This document shows, one piece after another, positions 32,580-43,181 of a DNA stretch of 64,000 nucleotides. The translations under genes and the position numbers were made by a program. The stretch is from Siphonodentalium dalli (lineage: Eukaryota > Mollusca > Scaphopoda > Gadilida > Siphonodentaliidae). The stretch covers positions 184,576,796 through 184,640,795 of the forward strand of contig CP136068.1 of assembly GCA_032622095.1 (NCBI GenBank), given 5' to 3'. The notes beneath the pieces were generated by a model, which did no database searches, had not been told where the DNA came from, and saw only the letters and a program-made list of their open reading frames with translations. Every line of letters begins with the position of its first letter. The first letter of the stretch is position 1.

Positions 32580-33905
32580 TATACGCGGTTGATATGTATA
32601 TGTTAGTCTGTATTACGTGTCGTGTATATATAACTTCAGTTCTACAAAATCACCATATATTAATACAAAATTGCATGCATGTTAGAAATAAAATGTATTG
32701 TTGTAATTGGGGATTTGGAAGCGTGTGGGCATCTTTAGCCAAGCTTTCGGCGTCTTAGGATCCGGTTTTCATCACAGGAATCATAATTTGGTCGCATTAG
32801 AATAATTTTAATAAGTGTGTGTTCTTATTATAAATATGTAATTTTTCGATCAAAACATGTTCGGGGGAGCTGTAGCAAATATCCAATATCTCACAAACCA
32901 TAAAAATTTCTTTTATATTCTTTAAACATGTTATGTCCAGATAACTGCTAAGGAATGTGCATTAAATAGTTTATCACGTGTTGTTTATAACAAATATATT
33001 GGTACTACAACACCGATGTTAATTCATGCAAAGTTACCTGTTATCAATCAAATGTTGTTGTAACTGGGGGTCTGGAAGGTCGAACACATTTGCAATCAAG
33101 TAAATGGTATCTCTGGACCAACCTTTCAGTACAAAATTCATATTGGTCCCATTAAGATCAATTATAAACTGTTGTAAAATCGCTCTCAAAAATATATAAT
33201 TTTTTCGACCAAAAATGTGTTTGCGGGAGGGGTAGCAAAAATCCAGTATCTCGCAACCCGTTCAAAACATCTGTTAATTCTTTTTGTATATCTTTATCAG
33301 ATAACCACGACACCCTATTGATTAAATATGTCGACATTATCGCAATATCCGTTTGAATGATAATGTTTGAAAAACAGTATTTTTGTGAAAAAGAGCGCTT
33401 TTTTTCATAAATAATTCGGTTCCGAATGGCAGGAAAATCTAAATTAACCAACACTTTTTCCTATAAAGTAGAGATACGGTATGATTTAGTAAATTTAACA
33501 ACAACAATGTGTTGGCAAATAAATTAGAACTTAGCCTCAGGGCTCGCCTACCAAAATCGTTAATTTCTGGAAAGAAATCACTGGTGGGTATCGTTCGTCG
33601 GCGATTTGACAATAGCCACCACCGATTCCGTTATTTTTTACTATCATTTTCGTAAACAATAAATTTTCTCCTTTTTTAAATTGGTTTCATCCTGTTCTAC
33701 CGTGTGTAGCGGTAGCCGACCACTTTCGGCGTCTGGACGCTGCACTAGTGGTTAACATTTCCTTTTCCGCTCGAGCTATCGACTTGTGAATTGTGTCGTT
33801 TGGTACATGCTTGTCTATTCTCCGCGGTAGCACATGCACACATTTCGCTGGGTCTTCTTGTGGTGATGCGGTCGGCTGGTGTTTTTTTCGGTGTTTTTGT
33901 GTACA
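32580..33905. other. Interior of the 7.4-kb element, no gene
   Basis: 32860-32960 and 33220-33320 are diverged copies (GGGG.AGC.GTAGCAAA.ATCCA, TCTCACAA.CC). No coding frame is supported. Confidence 0.4.
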
Positions 33906-34206
33906 TTCATAGCGAATTCGGCAGCAGCGAATGGGTTAATTTATTCACTTCCGCTACAGTTAGCTACTTGCCCGATAACCCATTGATAGAGTGGGGTATT
34001 CGCTGCATGATATGATGACCATTTCCTTTGTCAGGTAGCCAGGGTCGGTGTGGTCGGTGCCTTTTTGGGTTCTGCGTACCTGACGGAACCGGCCGCAAGT
34101 TAGGGGTTAACAGTGCCGTTTCCGCTCGAGGTATCCACATGTGGATTGGAACTTTGGTACATATATGTCCCCTGGGGAGGTGCGGTCGGGTGCGGTCGGA
34201 TGCGGT

Positions 34207-35254
34207 CAGGGACGTGGCTAGAGGGGGGTGTGGGGGTGTCTCACCCCCCCCCCCAACTTTGGTCAAAATTTTCAACAGTTGGAAATTTCATACCTGCCAA
34301 AAGATTAGTTGGAATGGTCATCAGTTGGAAATTTTCCAACCTTAGGAAGGTGACAGGATGGAAATTTCCAACACTTGGAAAGCTTGTGTCCTGGTCCTCC
34401 CCCGTGGCTAGTCAAAACTGCTACTAAATTTAAGAAAACAATATTGTCATACATTTGGTCAACATTGTCATTGGAATTGTCATCATTTGGAAATTTTCCA
34501 ACCTAAGTGGGGGGGGGTGTCAGGTTTGAAATTTCCAACTCTAAGATAGTTGAGGCTAGTCTAGCTGCTAGGATTTTGCTATTTTCTTGTTCAGATTTCA
34601 AACTTTTCGAACACCGGGCCGAACCATGGTCGGCCCGGTGTGTCACTGTCCCTCCCCCGTGACCAATACAAACTGCTAATTAGTTTAACAAAACAAAGGT
34701 TTAGTACATTCGGTCAAACCTGTGGACTGAAATGGTCATCAGTTGGAGAATTTTCCAACCTAAGAGGGAGTATAAGGTTTGAAATTTCCAACATTAGGGA
34801 AGCTTCAGTTGAGGCCAGTCTAGATGCTAGGATTTGCGATTTTCTTGTATAGTTTTCCAAATTATCTCACACCGGGCTGAACAAACATGGACGGACACAA
34901 TGTCCTGGTCTCTTACCCGTAGCCGTGTGCATTTGTCTGGAGTAGGCTACTAGATGTTAGGATTTATGCAATTCTCAGGTTAAAGTATCTGAATTTTCTT
35001 ATACCGGGCATATAGAACAACATAGTTTATGAATACATAGGATATTAGGCCTGAGGACTGATGTGCAAAGGGGTGCAAATGGAATTATGCAAAACTTGTG
35101 TTTGGTCTGTGATTCTGATTCAAGTGGGGGTGCAAATGGAATTATGCAAAACTTGTGTTTGGTGTCTGATTCTGATTCAAGGGGGGATGTGCAATTGGAA
35201 TTTCCCACGGTGGACACCCCCCCCCCAATCGGAGACCGTCTAGCCACATCCCTG
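34207..35254 (+). mobile_element. hAT-like non-autonomous element with perfect 8-bp target duplication
   Basis: The termini are CAGGGACGTGGCTAGA and TCTAGCCACATCCCTG. The 8-bp flanks GATGCGGT at 34199-34206 and 35255-35262 are identical and derive from the decamer repeat of the host element. The interior has three ~190-bp repeats with GGAAATTTTCCAACC and C-rich runs near both ends. No transposase. Confidence 0.85.
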
Positions 35255-35452
35255 GATGCGGTCGACTTTTAGTAGGACAGGAAATTTCTATAGACATTTG
35301 ATAATGAAGAAACTTTCCAGAGAAAGCAGAATGAGGTCTGCATAAGGTGAATTTAGTGATGCTAGTTCGCTATGCGGGATAGCGTCTCTAAATTCACCCT
35401 CTGGGGACCTCATTCTGCATATGACAGGCACGTTAAACTCACGCTTGACTGT

Positions 35453-36096
35453 GAGAGGAATGAACTTAATACTACTGTTCTATCTAATTGGGAAAGACCC
35501 AGCTGTGGTCCTGGTATACATTAGATTAAATTCGTCGAAGTAACATTGATGTACATGTATGACTGTGGTATCTTGAATAGTTCAAAATGAGTTTCATATG
35601 TGGACTTTTGCCTTGAAAATAAGCACATAACGGGAAAATTTTAACGAGCGAAATACGCTCATAATACATAGTGTAACCTCAATATGTGTTTTAAAACAGT
35701 CCAATATGGGACTATTTTCACGACATACCCGATGCACGCTATTTGTAATGTGTTTTCACTGCGGCCCGTGCCATTCAATGGAATAACGGGTATACGCTCA
35801 CCATAGGCTTATTTCAGATTCAAATCCGTCCACTCTGGACCTGTGTGATTATTTACGTCCACTGTGAACCTATTTGCATGAGGATATGTTGCCGTATATG
35901 AGAGGTCTGGTCCGCTAAAAAGTTATTTTATATCCGGACAGTCACAGCAGCCAAGCATAAAATTGAGTTAAATACTGTCTCTTATTGGTATCCACAGTTA
36001 CATCTGGGAAAATAAAACGACATTTATCAAAATTTAGGTTACTACAACTATTGTGTAGACTACAATGAAATAAATTGGATTTTCGATCGGCCAAAT
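35453..36096. other. Unassigned sequence
   Basis: 35735-35800 resembles 6945-7000. Otherwise nothing is recognised. Confidence 0.4.
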
Positions 36097-37242
36097 TAAC
36101 CCGTTCTATACTAAAGCATCATTGATGAGTAGTTATTATCATTGGCAATGTTCAGATAACAAGTTAACCCTTTCCATACAGAGCATCATTGGTGAGCAGT
36201 TATCCCATAGGAAATGTTCGGATAGTAAGTTTAACCCGTTCTATACTAAAGCATCATTGATGAGTAGTTATCCCATAGTAAATGTTCAGATAATAAGTTT
36301 AACCCTTCCTATACTAAAGCATCATTGGTGAGTAGTTATCCCATAGGAAATGTTCAGATAATAAGTTTAACCCCTTTTATACTAAAGTATCATTGATGAG
36401 TAGTTATAATATCCCATAGGAAATGTTCAGATAATAAGTTTAACCCTTTCTATACTAAAGCATCATTGATGAGTAGTTATCCCATAGGAAATGTTCAGAT
36501 AATAAGTTTAACCCCTTCTATACTAAAGTATCATTGATGAGTAGTCATCCCATAGGAAATGTTCAGATAATAAGTTTAACCCCTTCTATACTAAAGCATC
36601 ATTGATGAGTAGTTATTAATTGGAAATGTTCAGATAATAAGTTTAGCCCTTTCTATACTAAAGCATCATTGATGAGTAGTTATTATCATTGGCAATGTTC
36701 AGATAATAATGGCAATGTTCAGATAATAAGTTTAACCCTTTCTATACTAAAGCATCATTGATGAGTAGTTATTCATTGGCAATGTTCAGATAATAAGTTT
36801 AACCCTTTCTATACTAAAGCATCATTGATGAGTAGTTATTCATTGGCAATGTTCAGATAATAATGGCAATGTTCAGATAATAAGTTTAACCCTTTCTATA
36901 CTAAAGCATCATTGATGAGTAGTTATTCATTGGCAATGTTCAGATAATAAGTTTAACCCTTTCTATACTAAAGCATCATTGATGAGTAGTTATTCATTGG
37001 TAATGTTCAGATAATAATGGCAATGTTCAGATAATAAGTTTAACCCTTTGTATACTAAAGCATCATTGATGAGTAGTTATTCATTGGCAATGTTCAGATA
37101 ATAAGTTTATCCCTTTCTATACTAAAGCATCATTGATGAGTAGTTATTCATTGGCAATGTTCAGATAATAAGTTTAACCCTTTCTATAATAAATCATCAT
37201 TAATGAGTAGTTATTCATTGGCAATGTTCAGATAATAAGTTA
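36097..37242. repeat. 67-bp satellite, ~16 copies
   Basis: The unit contains TTTAACCCTTTCTATACTAA, AGCATCATTGATGAGTAGTT and GGCAATGTTCAGATAATAAG. Some monomers carry an extra 20-bp GGCAATGTTCAGATAATAAT duplication. The array ends at a small palindrome, AAGTTAAATAAACGTTATTT at 37236. Confidence 0.95.
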
Positions 37243-37397
37243 AATAAACGTTATTTAACTTATTTTCTAAATTAATATTTCTCTCAATAAATATTGCTTC
37301 ACTTTTAGTTATCTATCGTCTGCGTTTATCATCTTAACATCCCTCCAAATGAATAATAGATCACTCCAATGTATACCCATATAACTGACTGAGAGAA

Positions 37398-37785
37398 TCC
37401 ATTTCAAGACATATTATGGACTTGTTCGTGTGCGTGAAACTGTTATGTTAGTATGCGGCGTTATGCCGACTGGAGGAATGTAGCATTCTACCAATATCGC
37501 CGAAAATTCAAGCAAATCGACCGTACCACTCAATAGAAAACATCGTGTGAATTACGTTCAATTGTAACTATTTACTTCTCGTTTAGGGACGCATCTATAG
37601 GCGATAAAGTAACGAAAACGATTTCGCCATCGAAAGCCACTTTAATCAATTAATATATAAGAATGACGATGTGTGTAAGTTAATTTGGATACACTATTTG
37701 TAAAAGTAACTACTTTGAGCAAGATTATTCTCCATTTCTATTGTATCACCCAACCGGGGTGTTTCACTTAACTTTAATACAGACA
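37398..37785 (+). repeat. ~380-bp dispersed element, copy 1
   Basis: Homologous to 51412-51787 and in part to 38920-39170; shares ATCGCCGAAAATT, GAAAACGATTTCGCCA and GTGTTTCAC. Boundaries come from the empty site in the 62-kb duplication. No coding potential. Confidence 0.7.
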
Positions 37786-38160
37786 GGTTGAACTTCTAAA
37801 CTGCACCCTTGGTCACTCTTCGTCTCCAGATCGCTCGGCGGACGTTCGCACTGCCTGCGATAAGCCGCTGAGGGTTAAACCATTGTTGTCGTATTTGCGG
37901 CATGAAGGTTGCGAGTCTCCTTGCGGAAATTAATTTCTTTTGAATTCAACATACCGCCTCACAGGCAGCACTTTAGTGTTGGTAAATATTTATCCAACGG
38001 CGTTGGTCGTGTGTTGATTGTCTCTAAACTCAGGTAATGTATTACAAACTTCAGAGCCCATGGAGATATCATAACATCTTTGTTCGCGCGAATTCCCTTC
38101 AATTATTGGTCGATATTAGTTGAAAGCAAAATTTTAATCAAAAGTAGAAAATTATGGCAC
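37786..38160. other. Unassigned sequence
   Basis: Somewhat GC-richer DNA with no exon-like frame bounded by splice sites. Confidence 0.4.
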
Positions 38161-38177
38161 TGCATTTTTATGGCACT

Positions 38178-38252
38178 GCGTTTAATCTTCGATATTCTTA
38201 TTGCCGGAAGCGATCCGCTTCCGGTAATAAGAATATCGAAGATTAAACGCAG
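38178..38252. repeat. Perfect 33-bp-arm palindrome
   Basis: GCGTTTAATCTTCGATATTC and its exact complement are separated by a short GATC-centred loop. A likely MITE core or recent inverted duplication. Confidence 0.9.
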
Positions 38253-38689
38253 GTTCATAGCGCATTAGCAGGAACAATGTGCCTGTCTCCCCATACAACG
38301 ATTGTACGTTCGAGCAATTTACTGTGTATACGAAGGTTGTTACTTCCGAACAATTTACGAACACATTTCGTATGTCTTTGGATGACGCACGTCCCGACTT
38401 GACCGATATTGTGTGAGGACGCATGCACTTTACCGCTTATAAAAATCAGTCATATTCCAGTCTGGGCGAAACACAACTATGTAATACGAGTTATCTAGTC
38501 TGGTGCAGCTATATATATATAGCAAGGAAAACCATTATACCATACCATATATAGATGTATTCTAGTTCAAAACCTAGACAAAATTTCCTTAGTTAAATTC
38601 AGAATTGCGAAAAATACAGAAACTAATCCATCAGTTTACGCTCAAAACGAGTACAAAAGTTTATCATTGAGAACGCTCTTTATTAGCTA

Positions 38690-38795
38690 CACTGTTAAAA
38701 AAAATCCGTTATTTTACGGAAACAGGTTCTGGTAAATCATCTGCCAGAACTAAGTTCTGAAATGACGGAATACCGTAAAACAAATTATGCAGTAT
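38690..38795. repeat. Small inverted-repeat element
   Basis: CGTTATTTTACGG and CCGTAAAACAA flank a TTCTGG / CCAGAAC pair, giving a nested hairpin ~100 bp long. Confidence 0.5.
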
Positions 38796-38919
38796 ACCGC
38801 TTTTTTGCTTGATGACCGAAGCATGGACCTTCTACACGAGAGACGATCTTTTTACTGTGCTGACAAAAATTCAAAACGTGTTAAAACTCGATATATGGCC
38901 ACCAAGCTATCATATTAAA

Positions 38920-39170
38920 GACATATTATGGACTTCTTCGGGTGCATGCATGAAACTGGTCAAGTTAGTATTCAGTCGTAATGTCAACTGGATGAATGTA
39001 GCATTCTTAGCGGACGACTTGACGCACGGACGGCTAGACACCCGGCTGCACATATGTACGGACGCACGCGTGTAATCCAGTATACCTCCATATTTTGGAT
39101 AGGGGTCTAACTACTTTGAGCAAGATTAATCTCCATTTCTATTTTATCACCAAAAACCGGTAAATCGGAC
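38920..39170 (+). repeat. ~380-bp dispersed element, partial copy 2
   Basis: Begins AAAGACATATTATGGACTTC and ends GAGCAAGATTAATCTCCATT. Its middle part is replaced by unrelated sequence. Confidence 0.55.
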
Positions 39171-39420
39171 CTGGAATCTTTAAATACGAGTAAGAACAGT
39201 TTTTTTACGATTGAAACAAAGTTTTTTCAGATTAAATAAATCCGGGAGATCAGTAGTTCGTGTATTTAATGACATACGTGTACATTTAAATCTAATTAGC
39301 AATACTCGTTGATTATTGTTAATGTAATTGTTAAAGCCACATGGTGGTTTGCGCTCCAGAATACACCTAATACTATTCGCATTAGAATTGTTCCCGGCAT
39401 CGAAATAGGTCGATAAATAC

Positions 39421-39990
39421 ATAATTGAAAATTAAATGAAAATTATGTGGTGTTCAATGTGGCTTTGCTCACCATGCACATGCAGCTTTGTTCTCAGTTC
39501 TGCAAGATGGAATTGTCCCCATATTTCCGTTTTCTCCCGATTGTATAGGTGCTCGGTTTATGTCTCCACGTGTTGCATAAATTTCTCAATGTGATCTGAC
39601 GAAATACCTTCCACATGCTAATGAGTCATTCATACAAGAGCATATAGTCGTCCCGTTTTCTCCGCAATGAACTTATCACACTGACCGTAATTTATGCCCA
39701 CTGATTAACGACGACTGAGTTTGAGTTCATGCATGGCTTGGACAACTCATGGCGGTATCAGACTATATGGGGCCACCGCTAGGCCAGGCACAGTTGTATC
39801 TTTGTCTAATATTCAATGGTTTGGAGTCTACGTTTGCACGAATGTACATGCACCACAAGATGCGACATACACACGTCTCCTGCACTATATGATCGAACTT
39901 GATTTTTCCAGAAATATAGTGGTACCAGACGCGAGATATGTGTATTTATTTTAGGTATAGCTATGGTTTAAGACAGATATTCCCCTGGAT
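39421..39990. other. Unassigned sequence
   Basis: No exon boundaries, repeats or hairpins supported. The plus frame 39721-39954 has no family features. Confidence 0.4.
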
Positions 39991-39994
39991 GTCG

Positions 39995-41820
39995 GTTGTT
40001 CGGTCAAATAACAACTCGGCTCCGGCTTGTGTACTTATTTGTTCCGAATACCCGACAGTTCGGGGAATATCCTATATTTAACCACGTCCATTGGGCTCCT
40101 GATATCATGGCGATGATTATGTATAAATTTGGTGGTAATCGGCGACTAAAAAAATTCTTATCAAATAGTGTCCACCTATCTCACCCAAATGCCACCAATG
40201 GGGTCTTTAAATCGCACGATTAGATTCCTCGTATCATGAAGAAAAATATGTATCAATTTGGTCGAAATCGACTATTTGTTTGTTTTTATCAAATTTGGTG
40301 CCCCTCTCCCCCTCCGTGCACCTCTGATTCGAACGGCGCCATAACATGGAGTTGATAATGTACATGTATATGTTTGGTGAAAATCGGCGACAAAAATATT
40401 TCATAAGTTTTGCTGCCCCTCTCCATTTTCTGCCAAAAGTGTCACTTTACAAACTTTTAACCCGCATCGTTATCTTCCTCGTAAAAAATACAACTATTCG
40501 ACACATTTGGTGCCATCCAGATATAGGACATCTAAGCCCTGTGAAGTTATATAGACAGACATTCGCACATATATAGGTACCAAATGTGGCGTCTTTAACC
40601 CACACGATTTGATTCATCGTATCATTTGAGAAGATGAATTTGGTGGAAATCGGCGCTAAACATATTTGTATAAATTTTGGTGACCCTCTCCTCCCTATCT
40701 CAGACTCAAGCGGCGAAACTATTGACATCTTTAAACCACACAATTAGACTCATTATGAATATGACTATATATATAATTGGGGGGGTGGGGGTCGGCGACT
40801 AAACAAATTGTTATCAAATTTAGTGCCCCCGTCTCTCACCAAAACGCAAAGATTAGATTAGATTGCTCGTATCACGGAGAAGAATGTGTATCAAATTGGT
40901 GGAAATTCCGAAATTGGCGCTGAAAATATTAGTTATCGTGCTCGCAAATTCACCCCCGTCTCGAACGGCCCCATATTCGATATCGCTAAACCACAATTAC
41001 CCTCCTGATACCATTGAGATGATTATGTATAAGTTTGGTGGCAATCGACGATTAAACAAATTATTAGTGCCCCACCCCCCTCATATCTCATTAATATGGC
41101 ACCAATTTGGCTTCTGTATGTTGCAATGGTGTAAATGTTTTCCATATAAGCCCCAGTGCAAAGTTTAGCATATACTGTTTACAATATAATTCCCAGGTCC
41201 AATATTTTATTTAAATCTCAAATAGTGACATTTGCCGAAACTTTATATGCAAAAATTCACATTAATCTAGCAGTGAATTCGCGTTTAAATCTTGTGTTTC
41301 GTTACTATAGTGTCAGAACCGCACTAAAAATAATGTCGTATTTTAGACCATACTACAAAATTCAAACTTCACTACAAAGGGTTACCTGTCCAATGGCTAT
41401 TTTACCCATGGGAAATCACAGGGAAGAGTGGTGTGATGTATTGTTTATGCTAAAAATACACACGGCTATTGACCAATCAGGACCCAGTGTCTATTTTATT
41501 CTCTCCTCCGCTCCGAACCATATTTACACCAGTGTAACCTTTAAACAGCATCATTATATTCCTCATATCATGGAGATGATTATGTATAAGTTTGGTGGAT
41601 ATCGGCGACAAAACATTTGCCGGCCCTCCCCTTTTCTGCCCTTGACTACAACATCGTCACTTTATAAAAATTATAGCCCGCACCGTTATCTTCCTTGTAA
41701 AATTAACCTCTGTTAGACCCCTTTGGTTCCATCTAGATGGACTCTGTGAATTTATATACAACACAGACAGACAGACATACAGACATTCGCACATATAGAT
41801 ATAGATTCACGTCGATATTT
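39995..41820 (+). repeat. Degenerate ~115-bp array (forward copy)
   Basis: Units repeat ATGATTATGTATAAGTTTGG, TGG.AATCGGCGACTAAA, GTGCCCC.CTC and CCACACGATTAGATTCCTC. The block ends with CAGACAGACAGACAT and an AGATATAGATT sequence. The 186-codon frame at 41156-41716 lies inside the array and is not a gene. Confidence 0.75.
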
Positions 41821-42009
41821 GAATACGTGTAATATACAAATTCTTGGGGAGTTTGCGTGTGTTCAGCGCGATGGCTTCCGTTGATATCGACAATTATGTG
41901 CCATTATGTGAATCAAGCTAAAATATACAATGTAAAGATAAAGGGGACGCAATCCAATATGTGCCACCTAAATACCGATTAAACAGCAGCTGCTTTGTGC
42001 AATCGATAT

Positions 42010-42082
42010 TTCCATTGTTTATAGAGTTACCTACCGTTAATCACAATCTTTCCATTATTTATAGAGTTACCTACCGTTGACC
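42010..42082 (-). repeat. Tandem duplication of the donor end of the 42.1-kb exon candidate
   Basis: Two ~35-bp copies share TTTATAGAGTTACCTACCGT. On the minus strand each carries a GTAGGT donor-like site. The arrangement parallels the donor duplication beside lectin exon 2. Confidence 0.7.
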
Positions 42083-42176
42083 ACATCGTGCAGAGGTTCA
42101 TGTCGCTCGCAAAAATTCTTCTCTTGACAGCCCAGTGACGACTTACATGTGATGTGCATCAACCGCTGGTCCTCAT
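42075..42176 (-). other. Candidate internal exon (102 nt, phase 1-1), unassigned
   Basis: The minus strand reads acceptor TTATAG, 102 open bases, then donor GTAGGT. In phase 1 it encodes 34 residues, including DQRLMHITCKSSLGCQ and KNFCERHEPLHDVVN. There are three cysteines, a charged composition and normal codon use, unlike the repeat-derived frames around it. Both ends are phase 1, as in the lectin gene. The donor end is duplicated immediately downstream at 42010-42043. I do not recognise the family. It could belong to another extracellular-domain gene on the minus strand. Confidence 0.4.
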
Positions 42177-42179
42177 CTA

Positions 42180-43181
42180 TAACTTCTTCAACTCAATACT
42201 TTCCGCCATTACTACCATTTATAATATTTGTTTAAACTGCATGAATTATCACCGAGGAGACGACATGCTTCTAATCTATGTATGAATCCCCAAGATTAAC
42301 TCTATATATGTTATATTATTGGGAAAGAAATATGTTTACACCAATTCGTTTAACTTTTTGGACGCGATGTCAAATTTCACTTTAACAAGTCTTTCCGATT
42401 TAGTACATAACTCGGGTTGAGCTGTAGCCAGATGCATACCAACACTGGCAAACAGCCTATATATTTCGAGCATATACACAAAGCAGAACAAACGTTGAAC
42501 CTATTAAAGGGATACTATACACTAAATCCGACCATGTATTGGGCAATCTCCTATTATAATCAACATAATATATGCAACAAATGAATGAATCTTTCAGGCT
42601 TTAAACATACTGACTTTCTTTCCATCCGATACTATATATATATCACATGAAACCCTTATATCATTAAAAAAGCAATTACATATTTCCTTATCTCTCACTA
42701 GTTACATATCACTTGGCATCGTGCCAAAATATGACCGCGTCTTTACTTTGATTCATGCGGATTAATACAATTTCGAAAAGAGGTGCATTACACCAACACC
42801 AGGCAATGCAAAAGGTTGCTTTGTTCATAAAAGTTAAATTCTTATCCAACTTCGTTGCACTAACGAAAACAGACACAAAACATTTTCCATCGCTAGCTCC
42901 AGAGAGGACAACACTGTCGTATATGATTGTGAAGCGTCTCATGCAACGCTGTAAATGTATGCATTTTGCAGTTTCTTTGCAGGATATTGATTTGTTAAAA
43001 AGGCATAAAGCTCTAGTTTTTTTCATTTGATATACAAGATATTCAACTCGTTATGTTGAGATATAAGATTTTATGAAACTCGTTTCATAAATTTGATTCA
43101 AATTTATCAATCTCGTTTCATGAAATCTCATATCCCAACATAACTCGTTACTCGTTAGAGATACTCTACATATGGTATATC
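42180..43181. other. Unassigned sequence with a lone TTAA-type MITE end
   Basis: 42507-42560 resembles a TTAA-flanked MITE terminus (TTAAAGGGATACTATACACT) without a recognised partner. 43075-43160 is an imperfect inverted repeat (CTCGTTTCATAAATTTGA). Frames at 42709-43030 overlap on both strands and lack support. Confidence 0.4.

Larger units (their letters stand above)
28093..35452. mobile_element. 7.4-kb element with long interrupted TIRs
   Basis: The left end (GTAGAATGAGGTCCCC after AAGTGTGCCT) and right end (GGGGACCTCATTCTGC) are inverted. The arms continue inward: 28375-28400 pairs with 35255-35280, 28735-28870 with 33975-34110, and 30007-30075 with 33910-33975. The left arm carries an insertion at about 28885-30005 and the right arm one at 34207-35254. 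No transposase frame is visible. A ~450-bp deletion derivative lies at 7966-8412. Confidence 0.7.

Noticed and set aside
41156-41716. 186-codon plus-strand frame
   Set aside because: Lies in the 115-bp degenerate array and contains its repeat motif (IMEMIMYKFGG); no coding features.
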